Under the pieces are notes generated by a model. That model made no database searches, was not told the DNA's origin, and was given only the letters and a program-made list of their open reading frames with translations. 64,000 nt of DNA, taken from NCBI RefSeq assembly GCF_019132875.1, contig NZ_JAHSPF010000004.1:186001-250000 (forward strand), read 5' to 3'. Position numbers and translations under genes: made by a program. This document shows, in pieces, positions 1 to 8,068 of the stretch. Source of the DNA: Erwinia phyllosphaerae (GTDB lineage: Bacteria > Pseudomonadota > Gammaproteobacteria > Enterobacterales > Enterobacteriaceae). Every line of letters starts with the position of its first letter. Position 1 is the first letter of the stretch.

Positions 1-2
1 GC

Positions 3-890
3 CGCGAGCTGAGCGACAACCTTCTGGGCCGCTGGTATCTGGCCGCCGAAAAAGAGGAGCCGCAGGCTCGCCTGCGCATTGCGGAAAGTTTGCTGAAGGC
101 TCTACAGGCCAGAACCGGCGTGCATGGTGAACTGCTGGAGCGGCTACTGCCAACGCGCGAGACGCTGCGCCATCTTTTTATGCAGCAGCAGCATCCTGCC
201 GAGCGACGCGCCAGCGAAGAATTTGCGCTGACGGAAGAAGATCCTTTTGGTATTGGCATCAGCATCGATCTGTTAAGCGACGAGCCGCTGCCTGCTTTGC
301 AGACCCTTCCGCAGGATACGCAGGATGAAGAGGCAGAAGCGGGCTTTGCGCAGCTGGTTTACCGTTACTGGATTAATCTGCTGGTGCAGCTGCCTGAACA
401 GGCCGCCTTGCTGGAGCTGTTAGGGGTCACGCGCCCTACGCTGGAAATGCTGACGGAAGAGCTGGCCACCGCCAGTATTCGCCTGAACATTGAAGACGCG
501 CTGGTGAAGATCCTGACCGATCAGGATGCGGCCAATACGCCTGCCGAGCTGCTGGCAGATCGCCAGGTTTCCCGTGCGCTAAGCGTGCTAGGTGATTTCG
601 TCGCGTGGCTAGGCTTTCAACATCTGCCCGAAGCCGAACGTCCGGACAGCAAAATTAATCGCGGACAGAAAATTTTTGCCCGCCCGGAAACGCAGGCGGC
701 GAGTCTTGGGCCAACCCAGCGCCTCACCCGCCTGTCGCTGAAGCCGAATAACTATGCGGCCTGGTATATCTACGACTGGCTGGTAGGGCTGAATGAAACC
801 ATTATGCTCAACGCAGGCTATTCTGCCGCTCGTGAGATTGATGCCGAACACCGCGAGCAGCTTGCGGCTATCTTAAAGCAGCTTGGCTAA
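3..890 (+). CDS. SrfC-like putative virulence factor, C-terminal part (5' truncated by window edge)
   Basis: The frame is open from the first bases of the window to a TAA at 890, so only the last 295 or so residues are present. The sequence is a soluble, Leu/Glu/Gln-rich helical protein with no membrane segment. Its C-terminal block (LKPNNYAAWYIYDWLVGL and the lines after it) resembles the end of the SrfC family, the third protein of the srfABC set of Salmonella, Pantoea and Erwinia; members are large and carry a dynamin-like GTPase domain at the N-terminus, which would lie outside the window. SrfA and SrfB would then be expected just upstream. A strong terminator follows at 954, so this is the last gene of its operon. 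The family call is from memory of the C-terminal sequence and is moderate. Confidence 0.55.
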   Translation, partial: RELSDNLLGRWYLAAEKEEPQARLRIAESLLKALQARTGVHGELLERLLPTRETLRHLFMQQQHPAERRASEEFALTEEDPFGIGISIDLLSDEPLPALQTLPQDTQDEEAEAGFAQLVYRYWINLLVQLPEQAALLELLGVTRPTLEMLTEELATASIRLNIEDALVKILTDQDAANTPAELLADRQVSRALSVLGDFVAWLGFQHLPEAERPDSKINRGQKIFARPETQAASLGPTQRLTRLSLKPNNYAAWYIYDWLVGLNETIMLNAGYSAAREIDAEHREQLAAILKQLG

Positions 891-953
891 CGCAGCGCCG
901 CTTTGTCGACAGCCGTTAATCCTTATGCCAGCGAATGGCAAAGCTACAGGGAA

Positions 954-982
954 AAATCCCGGCGATAAGCCGGGATTTTTTT
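954..982 (+). terminator. Rho-independent terminator of the srfC-like operon
   Basis: Perfect 8-bp stem ATCCCGGC/GCCGGGAT (956-963 and 969-976), a GATAA loop and a run of seven T (976-982). It lies 64 bp after the srfC-like stop codon. Confidence 0.9.
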
Positions 983-1033
983 GCCTGTTCCTCCCCGTTT
1001 AAACATCGCTTTTAGCGTTGGCTAAACAGCCAG

Positions 1034-3520
1034 TCAATAGTCGTTCAGATAAACCCATGGCTCGCCAAAAGGCGCTGAATTGGTATCTGGTGCTTTATTG
1101 ATGGAATAGAAGTTCTGGCGGTAAACCTTTCTCTTATACGTTACTTTTTCACCGTAGGTACTGTAGGTTTTGGTCGCCGACCAGGCAGGATATGGCGCTT
1201 CCGGCTCTACAGGTTCATCCGGCGTTTCCGGTTCTACAGGTTCATCCGGCGTTTCTGGTTCTACTGGCTCATCCGGCGTTTCTGGTTCTACTGGCTCATC
1301 CGGCGTTTCCGGCTCTACGGGTTCAACCGGATCTACCGGCTCTATCGGCTCATCTGGATCGTCCGACAGCGTATTATGTGCCGACAGGTAAAGGTAATAT
1401 TGCGCGCGTAACGTATCGCGTTGAGGGTTATCCAGAGCCATTATCGCCAGATAAAGATCGTCTTTCAGGGGGGCGTAATCGGCCTCTACCATCGCTACAT
1501 TGCGCGCAACGACCTGCGCCGCGGCATCAATTCTTGCCACTAAGTCACTCTTCGGATCGTTGTTTGTCCGCTTGTTTCTCAGGCCCCAGGCGGTAATTTC
1601 ATAGACGTTGCTTTTACTACTGGTATCAACCATGTCATTACTCGCAGAGGAAACGCGTAAGCGCGAAGGTTCCTGATGGATAATTTCGATTGTATCGCCT
1701 GGCGTAAAGTCAATCAGGTCTGAAAACATGGTGTTATTCGTACCCTTGATTAACTTCCTGTAGCGCTCAGCATTGCTTTTATTGCGAATAACTATCTCAA
1801 CATAATTTTCATTTGGAAAATAAGAATGAGGCGTTTCATCAGTTAGCTGTACATGGATACGGCTGTTCTGGTATTCCACAGTAGCGGAACCAAACGCCTT
1901 ATCGGAGATGCCTAAAAAAGTCAGCGTCTGATTTATCACGGCCGGTGCCGCTTTAGGTGTAAAGCTTATCTGTTGTAGCTTGCTATCGGTTTTGACTACC
2001 AGGTAATTGATCTGCGGCGTATATTTTTTACTTTTCCCGGTTGGCAGACGTAACGCGTATACGCCGATGGGCATATCGCTGAGCGTCACCTGCTGGCTGG
2101 TAATTTTCAGCTGGCGGACGACAGTTGCGCCATCCAGCAGCGCCAGCGTTTCGCCACGGATTTGAGCAAAGTCGTCGAGGGTAAACGACAGCGTCATTGT
2201 GCTTTTGAGCCCCGTGCTCTTCAGCTGCTGGCAATCCACCAGCGTAAGTGGACTTTGCAAGCGCAGCTGCGACTGCACGGAACTTACCTGGCTTGCACTC
2301 ACCAGCTGGTTGAGCGGATAAACGGCCTTCTTACCGCTGAACTGATTCATCATGCACTGCCTTTCGGTAATCGGTAAGCCCAGCAGCTGCATATAAGGCG
2401 TAACGTCAACACCCTTTTCACCGGTCATAAAACTTTCTGACAGCAGGTCTGGCAAAACATAGTTTGAAGCTATAAAACCGTCAGTATTTGCCAGCTGGCG
2501 ATAGCGCTGGTTAAAGTGGGTAAAACACTCGATCCCGCCTTTATGTATCAGCTGCATATAAAAGTAGAGTCGGCAGGCAACATCCAGCGAATTTAGCGGC
2601 GTATTGTTTTTGATCGCGTCGTTAATTCGCCCCTCAATGACGCTTTGACGGCCATAGAGCCAGCCCTCTTTATATTGCCGCTCGCCCATTCTGGTATGCT
2701 GGTACCAGGCACAATAAATATTGTTCCAGACTTCAGAAACGCTTTCATTCATAAAATGGCCCTGGTAACCATGGGCAATCTCATGCAGCCCACCCCAGCC
2801 TAATTCCCTGTACTGATTGCAATCCAGATAAAAACCCGCAATTGAAGCCGTACTTTCAGCTATCCAGTTTAAACCGTAATAACCGCCGCCTGCCCCGTTT
2901 TTATCGGCTCTGGCAAAATATCGGCTTGGTATATTACGATCTGTTGCGCTTTCAGCGTTAAACGAGATGCCGGCGATGTCATTATAAAACTCAAACAGTT
3001 CGTTATAAACCTTAATCAATTCCTCGACGGGATTGGTTGCGTAGAGCGTTCTTAAAGCTTGTTTGTCAACAGCAGGGACTAATAAATTAATATAAGGTGA
3101 TTCAATTAGCGCAAATTCAGCGCTTTGGCTATCCCACAGTTTAAAGAAATCACTCTCACTATCGCCAGAGTTAAACACGGGTAAAGTTTTAGCCGAATCG
3201 TCATATTGAAACTCAATAATCGGCTCAGATCTGTCATAGAGCGTATCGATAAAGGGAACAGACGCAGCGCTTGCCGTGCAGGTTACCCAGGCATTGCCAA
3301 CCGCTGCGGAAATTTCCGTACCACAGTAATCATTCATCAAACGTAAATTTACCGGTCCCGCCAGCGGGTTGTTCTGGCGGATGCGGATAGTCTGGCCTTT
3401 AGCCAGAATAATGCCCAGATGCTGTCTGTCATGCCGTATGCCCATATTCAGATTCGCCGCCTCAAACCATGTTGGTCTTTGCAGCGTATAAAGCTGTTTG
3501 CTTTTCGTTACCGTTGCCAT
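1034..3520 (-). CDS. M60-family (enhancin-like) zinc metallopeptidase with Pro/Glu repeat linker and chitin-binding-like C-terminus
   Basis: Protein of 828 residues. The zinc-protease motif HEIAHGYQGH lies at about residues 246-255, followed by Glu about 259, which fits the gluzincin pattern HExxH...E of peptidase family M60 (viral enhancins, bacterial mucin-degrading proteases). Middle domains are beta-rich. Residues around 720-775 are tandem VEPETPDEP units, and the last 50 residues (WSATKTYSTYGEKVTYKRKVY...W) look like a CBM5/12 (ChtBD3) chitin-binding fold. Two ATGs are adjacent (3523 and 3520); a GAGGG at 3525-3529 leaves 1 or 4 nt, so 3520 is preferred. The N-terminus (MATVTKSKQLYTLQRPTWF) has no signal peptide. 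The gene and its upstream region look more AT-rich than the neighbours. Likely target: insect peritrophic matrix or mucin-type glycoprotein (inference). Confidence 0.85.
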   Translation of the reverse strand: MATVTKSKQLYTLQRPTWFEAANLNMGIRHDRQHLGIILAKGQTIRIRQNNPLAGPVNLRLMNDYCGTEISAAVGNAWVTCTASAASVPFIDTLYDRSEPIIEFQYDDSAKTLPVFNSGDSESDFFKLWDSQSAEFALIESPYINLLVPAVDKQALRTLYATNPVEELIKVYNELFEFYNDIAGISFNAESATDRNIPSRYFARADKNGAGGGYYGLNWIAESTASIAGFYLDCNQYRELGWGGLHEIAHGYQGHFMNESVSEVWNNIYCAWYQHTRMGERQYKEGWLYGRQSVIEGRINDAIKNNTPLNSLDVACRLYFYMQLIHKGGIECFTHFNQRYRQLANTDGFIASNYVLPDLLSESFMTGEKGVDVTPYMQLLGLPITERQCMMNQFSGKKAVYPLNQLVSASQVSSVQSQLRLQSPLTLVDCQQLKSTGLKSTMTLSFTLDDFAQIRGETLALLDGATVVRQLKITSQQVTLSDMPIGVYALRLPTGKSKKYTPQINYLVVKTDSKLQQISFTPKAAPAVINQTLTFLGISDKAFGSATVEYQNSRIHVQLTDETPHSYFPNENYVEIVIRNKSNAERYRKLIKGTNNTMFSDLIDFTPGDTIEIIHQEPSRLRVSSASNDMVDTSSKSNVYEITAWGLRNKRTNNDPKSDLVARIDAAAQVVARNVAMVEADYAPLKDDLYLAIMALDNPQRDTLRAQYYLYLSAHNTLSDDPDEPIEPVDPVEPVEPETPDEPVEPETPDEPVEPETPDEPVEPETPDEPVEPEAPYPAWSATKTYSTYGEKVTYKRKVYRQNFYSINKAPDTNSAPFGEPWVYLNDY
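1203..1337 (-). repeat. 27-bp in-frame tandem repeat, about five copies, coding the VEPETPDEP linker
   Basis: On the plus strand, units start at 1203, 1230, 1257, 1284 and 1311, each 27 bp and differing at one to a few positions; a sixth, degenerate unit runs to about 1361. The unit is a multiple of three, so a gain or loss of copies changes linker length without breaking the M60 protease frame. Confidence 0.9.
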
Positions 3521-3967
3521 CATTCCCTCTCTATAGATTATTTTTGTAGCGGAAAAATGCTAACAGTAAATAAGGAAGGGACACATCGTAATTATTGGTA
3601 AGGAAGATCCAAAAATTAATCTTATTACGAAAGGTAAAGAGAGGGTTCGTTTAATTATTTGGCCGCTTGAAATAAAACGCCCAAGATTGGTCGTAAATAA
3701 ACACTATCAAAAGTTAATATCGCACCACGGCTTTACACCATATTTTCTGGCGCTATTTACCTGAAAGCCTCATCTTTCCTGATAAACCAGCATCGGGAAA
3801 ATAATTTTTGAGATAAAATAATGTGAACTGGCAGCGAACGGCCATTGCAATAGTTTTGATAGCACCTTATTTCAGGTCCTTCAGGAAGCGTTACCGGCAG
3901 TTTACAGGCTGAAGTTTAAACGGCTCCGTGAGGAGCCGTCAGGTTTGACTAAAAGAGCTTGTCGGGA
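3521..3967. other. AT-rich intergenic region upstream of the M60 peptidase
   Basis: About 445 bp between the protease start and the end of the permease gene, clearly AT-richer than its surroundings. It must hold the protease promoter on the minus strand, but I could not pick a convincing -35/-10 pair. A stop-free plus-strand stretch (about 3570-3767) has no ATG, GTG or TTG near its 5' end and is not called as a gene. Confidence 0.5.
3919..3942 (-). terminator. Terminator of the AI-2E-type permease gene
   Basis: Hairpin with 8-bp arms ACGGCTCC/GGAGCCGT (3920-3927 and 3932-3939, loop GTGA). Read on the minus strand, it lies just after the permease stop and is followed by a short TTT run. Confidence 0.6.
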
Positions 3968-4987
3968 TCAGATCAGCCGCGCGTGGCGCAACTCGCTCTT
4001 CAGATAAGCATAGAACACCGGGGCGGCGACCACGCCCGCCAGGCCAAACGCGGATTCAAACACCAGCATCGCCAGCAGGATTTCCCAGGTTTTGGCATTA
4101 ATGCGGGTGCCGAAAATTCGTGCATTGATAAAGTATTCCAGCTTGTGTACCAGGATCAGGAAAATCAGCGCGATCAGCGCCGCCTGCAGCGAGATGGAAA
4201 GCCCGATCAGCAAAATCACCGTATTGGAGATCAGGTTGCCGATAACCGGCAGCAGTCCGGCGATAAAGGTCAGAACGATAACCGTTTTGGCGAAGGGAAA
4301 ATGCAGCCCAAACATCGGCAAAATGGCATATAAAAAGCCGCAGGTCAGCAGCGTGTTAACCAGCGCCACTTTGATTTGTGCAAAAACGACATCGTGGAAA
4401 GACGCGGCCAGCCGCGACAGGCGTCGTAATAATGCCTGCTTGAGCGGCGCATCGTTATTATCGCTGTCGCTGATGCGCAATGAAATAATAGCGCCCAGCA
4501 GCATGCCTATCAGCATTGTTGCCACGGTATGCGCGGCGGTGCGGCCCAGCGTCTGTACGATAATCAGATGCTCACGCAGCCAGGCCATCGCCTGATGCTG
4601 CAATTCATCGATATCCGCTGGCAGGTAGCGGGCGACAACCGGCGAGAGCGTATTCTGCGCATCTTCCAGCAGCTTGCTGGCCGCCGCGTGAAAAGCTGCC
4701 GTGCTATGAAAATCATGCAGGAGAAAGCCGATAAGCTTGGTGATACCGGCAGCCAGCGCCAGCACGATGATAACCGCCAGGAAAAAAATAGTGATCCAGC
4801 GGGCCAGCGGGCCCTTCACCAGACGTCCCACCCACGGTGTTAACGCCAGAATGGTTTCATATACGATAAATCCGGCCAGGAAACAAGGCAGCAGGCGCAA
4901 AGGGAAAATAAGCATTAGCGCAAAAAAAATCAGCAGATAGCTGACGGCTTCGCACATATTCTGTTTTTTGAAATTCCGTAACTCCAT
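3968..4987 (-). CDS. AI-2E/PerM-family inner-membrane transporter
   Basis: Protein of 339 residues, close to the 330-370 usual for the family. It has the family layout: a hydrophobic N-terminal pair (about 15-45 and 65-90), a long amphipathic cytoplasmic or periplasmic stretch (about 90-150, with LPADIDELQHQAMAWLREH), then a C-terminal membrane bundle containing the signature VIGNLISN followed by a hydrophobic run and the LVHKLEYFINARIFGTRI segment typical of these proteins. Substrates differ between members (autoinducer-2 export for TqsA, Na+/H+ or organic acids for others) and cannot be read from sequence. Transcribed alone; the start ATG at 4987 overlaps no other gene. Confidence 0.85.
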   Translation of the reverse strand: MELRNFKKQNMCEAVSYLLIFFALMLIFPLRLLPCFLAGFIVYETILALTPWVGRLVKGPLARWITIFFLAVIIVLALAAGITKLIGFLLHDFHSTAAFHAAASKLLEDAQNTLSPVVARYLPADIDELQHQAMAWLREHLIIVQTLGRTAAHTVATMLIGMLLGAIISLRISDSDNNDAPLKQALLRRLSRLAASFHDVVFAQIKVALVNTLLTCGFLYAILPMFGLHFPFAKTVIVLTFIAGLLPVIGNLISNTVILLIGLSISLQAALIALIFLILVHKLEYFINARIFGTRINAKTWEILLAMLVFESAFGLAGVVAAPVFYAYLKSELRHARLI

Positions 4988-5152
4988 GGGGATTCCTGTC
5001 TGTCAGACGCCAAAAAGCATTACAATTCAGACAGTATACAATCCCTTGCCCACTTTCAGGTGCGATTTACCCCACCTGTTGAGTGAAAATAGCGTTATCG
5101 GGTGTTTTTACAGCGGCTACGGCGGGCCGTTACGCCCGCTGTCGCAGCGAAT

Positions 5153-5488
5153 TCAGGCGCTAACCTGAACCTGACGGCGCCATGCGCCCGGAGACTGGCC
5201 GAACTGACGCTTAAAGCTGCGGTTGAAAGACTGCTGGGAATCGAATCCAAATGAGATAGCCACGTCCAGAATAGGTTCACCGCCCTTCGCCAGGCGCTCA
5301 GCGGATTTTTTCAAACGACGTGCGCGGATATATTCGCCCAGCGCATGACCGGTATGCTGTTTAAACATGCGCTGCAGATGCCATTTGGAATAGCCTGCGC
5401 GGCGGGCTACGGTATCCAAATCCATCTTGCCTTCAATATGTGTATCAATCCACGTTACCAGATCGCTGATAAAATCGTCATGGCTCAT
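5153..5488 (-). CDS. Small AraC-family activator of the MarA/SoxS/RamA type
   Basis: A 111-residue protein made only of the double helix-turn-helix AraC DNA-binding domain. The first recognition region contains AGYSKWHLQRMFKQHTGHALG, almost the same as in MarA, SoxS and RamA, and the second has GFDSQQSFNRSFKRQFGQSP. No effector-binding domain, so activity would be set by the amount of protein, as for SoxS and MarA. The start MSHDDFISDLVTWID resembles SoxS, but no divergent soxR lies next to it. Preceded on its strand by an AGGGGA ribosome-binding site. Likely targets are stress, efflux and redox genes (inference from the family). Confidence 0.85.
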   Translation of the reverse strand: MSHDDFISDLVTWIDTHIEGKMDLDTVARRAGYSKWHLQRMFKQHTGHALGEYIRARRLKKSAERLAKGGEPILDVAISFGFDSQQSFNRSFKRQFGQSPGAWRRQVQVSA

Positions 5489-5597
5489 TGTCTTCCCCTT
5501 AGAATTTTAACCTGCTCTTGTTGTTGACCTCTTCCGCCGCGCGGGGTAAAAGGTAACTTTAATGAGTGCACTTATTTACGGTAAAGCACCTGCCCGC

Positions 5598-5624
5598 TTA
5601 ATGCAAGTTTAATTGTTGCATTAA
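5598..5624. promoter_or_regulatory. Perfect inverted repeat TTAATGCAA-N9-TTGCATTAA, candidate operator
   Basis: Nine-base arms at 5598-5606 and 5616-5624 with a nine-base AT-rich spacer, about 110 bp upstream of the MarA/SoxS-like gene. There is no T run, so it is more likely a protein-binding site than a terminator. The binding protein is unknown. Confidence 0.5.
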
Positions 5625-5745
5625 ATGCGATTGGTTTACGCAGGATGCTCACGAGCAGTATCAAAAAACAGGGAGAGCGGCGTAGGCTAACGCCAGGCGT
5701 TCTTACCGCTTTCGAACCAGAAGAAACCATCAATGCTGTAGAAAC

Positions 5746-5773
5746 AAAAAAGCCGGACAGAAGTTTGCCCGGC
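5746..5773 (-). terminator. Rho-independent terminator of the Rrf2-family gene
   Basis: On the minus strand: GCCGG paired with CCGGC across a 12-nt loop, followed by six T. It lies about 25 bp after the Rrf2 stop codon. Confidence 0.8.
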
Positions 5774-5795
5774 CCGTTTGCGCTTTGCCTTATTG

Positions 5796-6278
5796 TTACG
5801 TATCGGCATTTTCATGCGCCTTCATGGCTTCACAGCTTCCTTCCGGATAGCGCCGGTCGCGCTCGTAAATTTCGCGCAGCGCGTCGGCTACGGTGCGCTT
5901 AGCCAGAACGCTAAGCGAAGCCTGCTCGGCCTCATGCGCCAGCTCCTTAAAGAACCAGCAGGTATTGGCGCTGACCAGGCAGCGCGCCGGCACTTCCGGA
6001 CGGCCTGCCAGCAGCGGCTTATCTTCCAGTACGGAAGTGTAGATATCACAAAGCGTGATCTCTTCCGCCGGACGGCCCAGCCGGATAGTCCCGGCTCTGC
6101 CTAATGTCGATACGATAATGCCGTCGCGGGTCAGCGGCACCATCATTTTACGGACAAAGCTGGGGTTAGCTTCAAGGCCCGTAGCCAGAATTTTGCTGGT
6201 GCTGCGTTTACCTTCCCGCTCCGCCTGGGCCACGCAGAGCACCATTTGTAAGGCCGTAGGAAAACGAATATCAAGCAT
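5796..6278 (-). CDS. Rrf2-family transcriptional regulator
   Basis: Protein of 160 residues starting MLDIRFPTALQMVLCVAQAE, with an N-terminal winged helix (about 1-60; SKILATGLEANPSFVRKMM as recognition helix) and the dimerisation helix of the Rrf2 family. It has only two cysteines in the sensor region (RCLVSANTC), so the three-Cys cluster of IscR/NsrR is not complete; it is closer to the YwnA-like members that lack an Fe-S cluster. Targets are not evident; the next genes on this strand code a hydroxyacid dehydrogenase and, divergently, a flavin reductase. A candidate promoter and a hairpin just downstream of it suggest autoregulation. Confidence 0.85.
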   Translation of the reverse strand: MLDIRFPTALQMVLCVAQAEREGKRSTSKILATGLEANPSFVRKMMVPLTRDGIIVSTLGRAGTIRLGRPAEEITLCDIYTSVLEDKPLLAGRPEVPARCLVSANTCWFFKELAHEAEQASLSVLAKRTVADALREIYERDRRYPEGSCEAMKAHENADT

Positions 6279-6306
6279 GTTCAGATCCTTGCTTTTAGCG
6301 ATACCT

Positions 6307-6350
6307 CACCGTTTCAGCGGTGGTGATAAAAAGCATTAAAAATCAGTCAA
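6307..6350 (-). promoter_or_regulatory. Candidate promoter and overlapping hairpin/operator of the Rrf2 gene
   Basis: On the minus strand TTGACT (6350-6345), 16 nt, then TATCAC (6328-6323). Directly downstream, CACCG-TTTCAG-CGGTG (6307-6322) forms a perfect inverted repeat at the expected transcription start, a good place for autorepression. Confidence 0.45.
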
Positions 6351-6443
6351 CTATAAAAGTACAGAGATAATTAATATAACAAATAGTGTTGCATTTTAGA
6401 AGAATAGCGTTAAGCACTTCCTGCTATTTACGCTATAACCCTG

Positions 6444-6474
6444 AAAAACAGAGGGATTATTCCTCTCTGTTTTC
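6444..6474 (-). terminator. Terminator of the beta-hydroxyacid dehydrogenase gene
   Basis: Near-perfect hairpin built on AAAACAGAGGGA and TCCTCTCTGTTTT with a TTAT loop, flanked by A/T runs on both sides, just downstream of the dehydrogenase stop at 6492. It could work in both directions. Confidence 0.75.
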
Positions 6475-6491
6475 CGGTTTTTATGCTGTTT

Positions 6492-7364
6492 TTACTGCTT
6501 TTTATCGCTCAGGTAACGATAAATCACTGACAAATCCTTCTCACCATATCCCGCATCAACGGCTTCCTGCCACAGGCCAGCGATCTGCTGCAGACCGGGA
6601 AGATGGCTTTTTTCGGCGGCGGCAAGCGCCAGCCTGGCATCCTTCACTGCCCACGTCAGGTGCATTTGCGGCTCGTATTCACCTTCTTTGATCATACCCA
6701 GCTTCGATTTCGCATAAGGTACGGCCAGCGGGCCGCCGTCCAGCACATCCCAGAACTGATCGGGCGTGAAGCCAAACTCTTCCGCCATTTGCGTACTTTC
6801 CGCCAGGCCCTGCACCATTGAGATTAGCCAGGCGTTCACCACCAGCTTCATGCGCGATGCCGCACCGGCTTTACCTAACCATTTGGCCCCTTTCGAAATC
6901 GCAGCGAACACAGCTTCAACCTTTTCCGCCCGCTCACGATCGCCGCTGGCCAGGATTAAAATCTGCGCATTTTCCGCTGGCGCTTTGGTGCCGGACACGG
7001 GCGCGTCAAGGAACACAATATCCGGACGCTGTTCGGCAAAATCCGCTATCAGCTTTTCCGTGGCTTCCACGCCAATGGTGCCCATCTGCACAACCACCGC
7101 GCCCTGTTTCAGTTCTGCCTGAGCCTTCTGCAATACCTCCTGAGTGATTTCTGCATTGGCCAACATACTGATCACCACGTCAGCCTGTTTGACGGCCTCC
7201 TCTGGCGTATCGGCCAGTTGCAGTCCGGCGCTTTGCAAATCCTCACCTCGCGCTTTGGTACGGTTCCATCCCCAGGTGTCAAAACCGTTTTTCAGCAGGT
7301 TGGCGGCGAAAGCATGGCCCATCGCGCCCAATCCCAATACCGCTACAGAGGGACGTTGATTCAT
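6492..7364 (-). CDS. NAD(P)-dependent beta-hydroxyacid dehydrogenase (3-hydroxyisobutyrate/tartronate-semialdehyde family)
   Basis: Protein of 290 residues. N-terminal Rossmann motif VLGLGAMGHAFAANLL (about 8-23), the substrate-binding DAPVSGTKAPAENAQ segment (about 120) and the catalytic block GKAGAASRMKLVVNAWL with the family's Lys and Asn (about 165-180). The ATG at 7364 is chosen because an AAAGGA lies 8-10 nt upstream and the Rossmann motif then begins at the usual distance; a frame upstream to 7412 looks non-coding. The substrate is probably a small 3-hydroxyacid or succinic semialdehyde, and cannot be fixed from sequence. Single-gene unit with its own terminator. Confidence 0.85.
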   Translation of the reverse strand: MNQRPSVAVLGLGAMGHAFAANLLKNGFDTWGWNRTKARGEDLQSAGLQLADTPEEAVKQADVVISMLANAEITQEVLQKAQAELKQGAVVVQMGTIGVEATEKLIADFAEQRPDIVFLDAPVSGTKAPAENAQILILASGDRERAEKVEAVFAAISKGAKWLGKAGAASRMKLVVNAWLISMVQGLAESTQMAEEFGFTPDQFWDVLDGGPLAVPYAKSKLGMIKEGEYEPQMHLTWAVKDARLALAAAEKSHLPGLQQIAGLWQEAVDAGYGEKDLSVIYRYLSDKKQ

Positions 7365-7510
7365 ATTGGTATCCTTTTGATTAAACAGAATGGCGACCCG
7401 TGCCGCCGTCAACTTCCAGGGTAGCGCAATGTGAGGACAAATGTGTATTTTCGCGCAGCGATTACACTAAAGATTACGTAAAAAGGTATGAATATTTGCA
7501 GGAGTAAGCG

Positions 7511-8068
7511 ATGAATCAAGCCAGAAAAGCCGACTTTCCCGTACACAACGTTCGTCATTTTCTTGAGCCTGGCCCGGTGGTGCTGGTGTCGTCTGCATAC
7601 GGTGCAGAAAAGGACGTAATGACGCTGGGCTGGCATACCGTTCTGGAATTTTCGCCATCGCTGATTGGCTGTATGATTTCGGCGGGAAACCATAGCCATG
7701 CGCTGATCAAAAAAAGCCGCGAGTGCGTGATTAATCTGCCGACCTCAGATTTGCTGGATACGGTAGTCGCTATCGGCAACTGTAGCGGCGAAGAAACAGA
7801 TAAATTTGAGCAATTTTCTCTGGCGACAGAACCCGCTATCAAGGTAGCCGCCCCGCTGCTGACGGCCTGCCATGCCTGCTTTGAGTGCCGGATTTATGAC
7901 GACTCGCTGGTAAATAAGCTTAATTTCTTCGTTTTTGAAGTGGTCAAAGCGCACGTCGCGCCTTCGCCCCGGCACCCGGAAACGGTGCACTACTGCGGCG
8001 ACGGCGAGTTTATGCTCTCCGGCAAACACCTGAGCCGCCGCTCGCAGTTTCGGCCTGACATGCTTTAA
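7511..8068 (+). CDS. Flavin reductase-like domain protein (DIM6/NTAB family)
   Basis: Protein of 185 residues with the split-barrel FMN-binding fold: PVVLVSSAYGAEKDVMTLGWHTVLEFSP at the N-terminus, SRECVINLPTSDLLD in the middle and HYCGDGEFMLSGKHLSRRSQF at the end, typical of stand-alone flavin reductase-like proteins. Such proteins bind FMN and either supply reduced flavin to a monooxygenase or are reductases of unknown substrate; no monooxygenase lies nearby. Strong ribosome-binding site GCAGGAG 6-7 nt before the ATG. Divergent from the hydroxyacid dehydrogenase gene, with about 145 bp between the starts. Confidence 0.85.
   Translation: MNQARKADFPVHNVRHFLEPGPVVLVSSAYGAEKDVMTLGWHTVLEFSPSLIGCMISAGNHSHALIKKSRECVINLPTSDLLDTVVAIGNCSGEETDKFEQFSLATEPAIKVAAPLLTACHACFECRIYDDSLVNKLNFFVFEVVKAHVAPSPRHPETVHYCGDGEFMLSGKHLSRRSQFRPDML

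Larger units (their letters stand above)
5489..5795. other. Intergenic region between the AraC activator and the Rrf2 regulator
   Basis: About 300 bp without a credible gene. It carries the 9-9-9 inverted repeat at 5598-5624, an AGTGCACT palindrome at 5565-5572, and the Rrf2 terminator at 5746-5773. The promoter of the AraC-type gene must lie here. Confidence 0.6.

Noticed and set aside
1170-1596. Plus-strand Gly/Ser- and Leu/Pro-rich repetitive frames at the M60 linker
   Set aside because: They are the other-strand translation of the 27-bp repeat in the M60 gene.
3570-3767. A 64-codon stop-free plus-strand stretch reading ...LIIWPLEIKRPRLVVNKHYQ... upstream of the M60 gene
   Set aside because: There is no ATG, GTG or TTG near its beginning and no ribosome-binding site. 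It could be the remnant of a gene, but chance in AT-rich DNA is enough to explain it.
5119-5142. Hairpin downstream of the MarA/SoxS-like gene
   Set aside because: A 9-bp stem exists, but the adjacent T run is on the wrong side for the minus-strand gene, so it is not called as a terminator.
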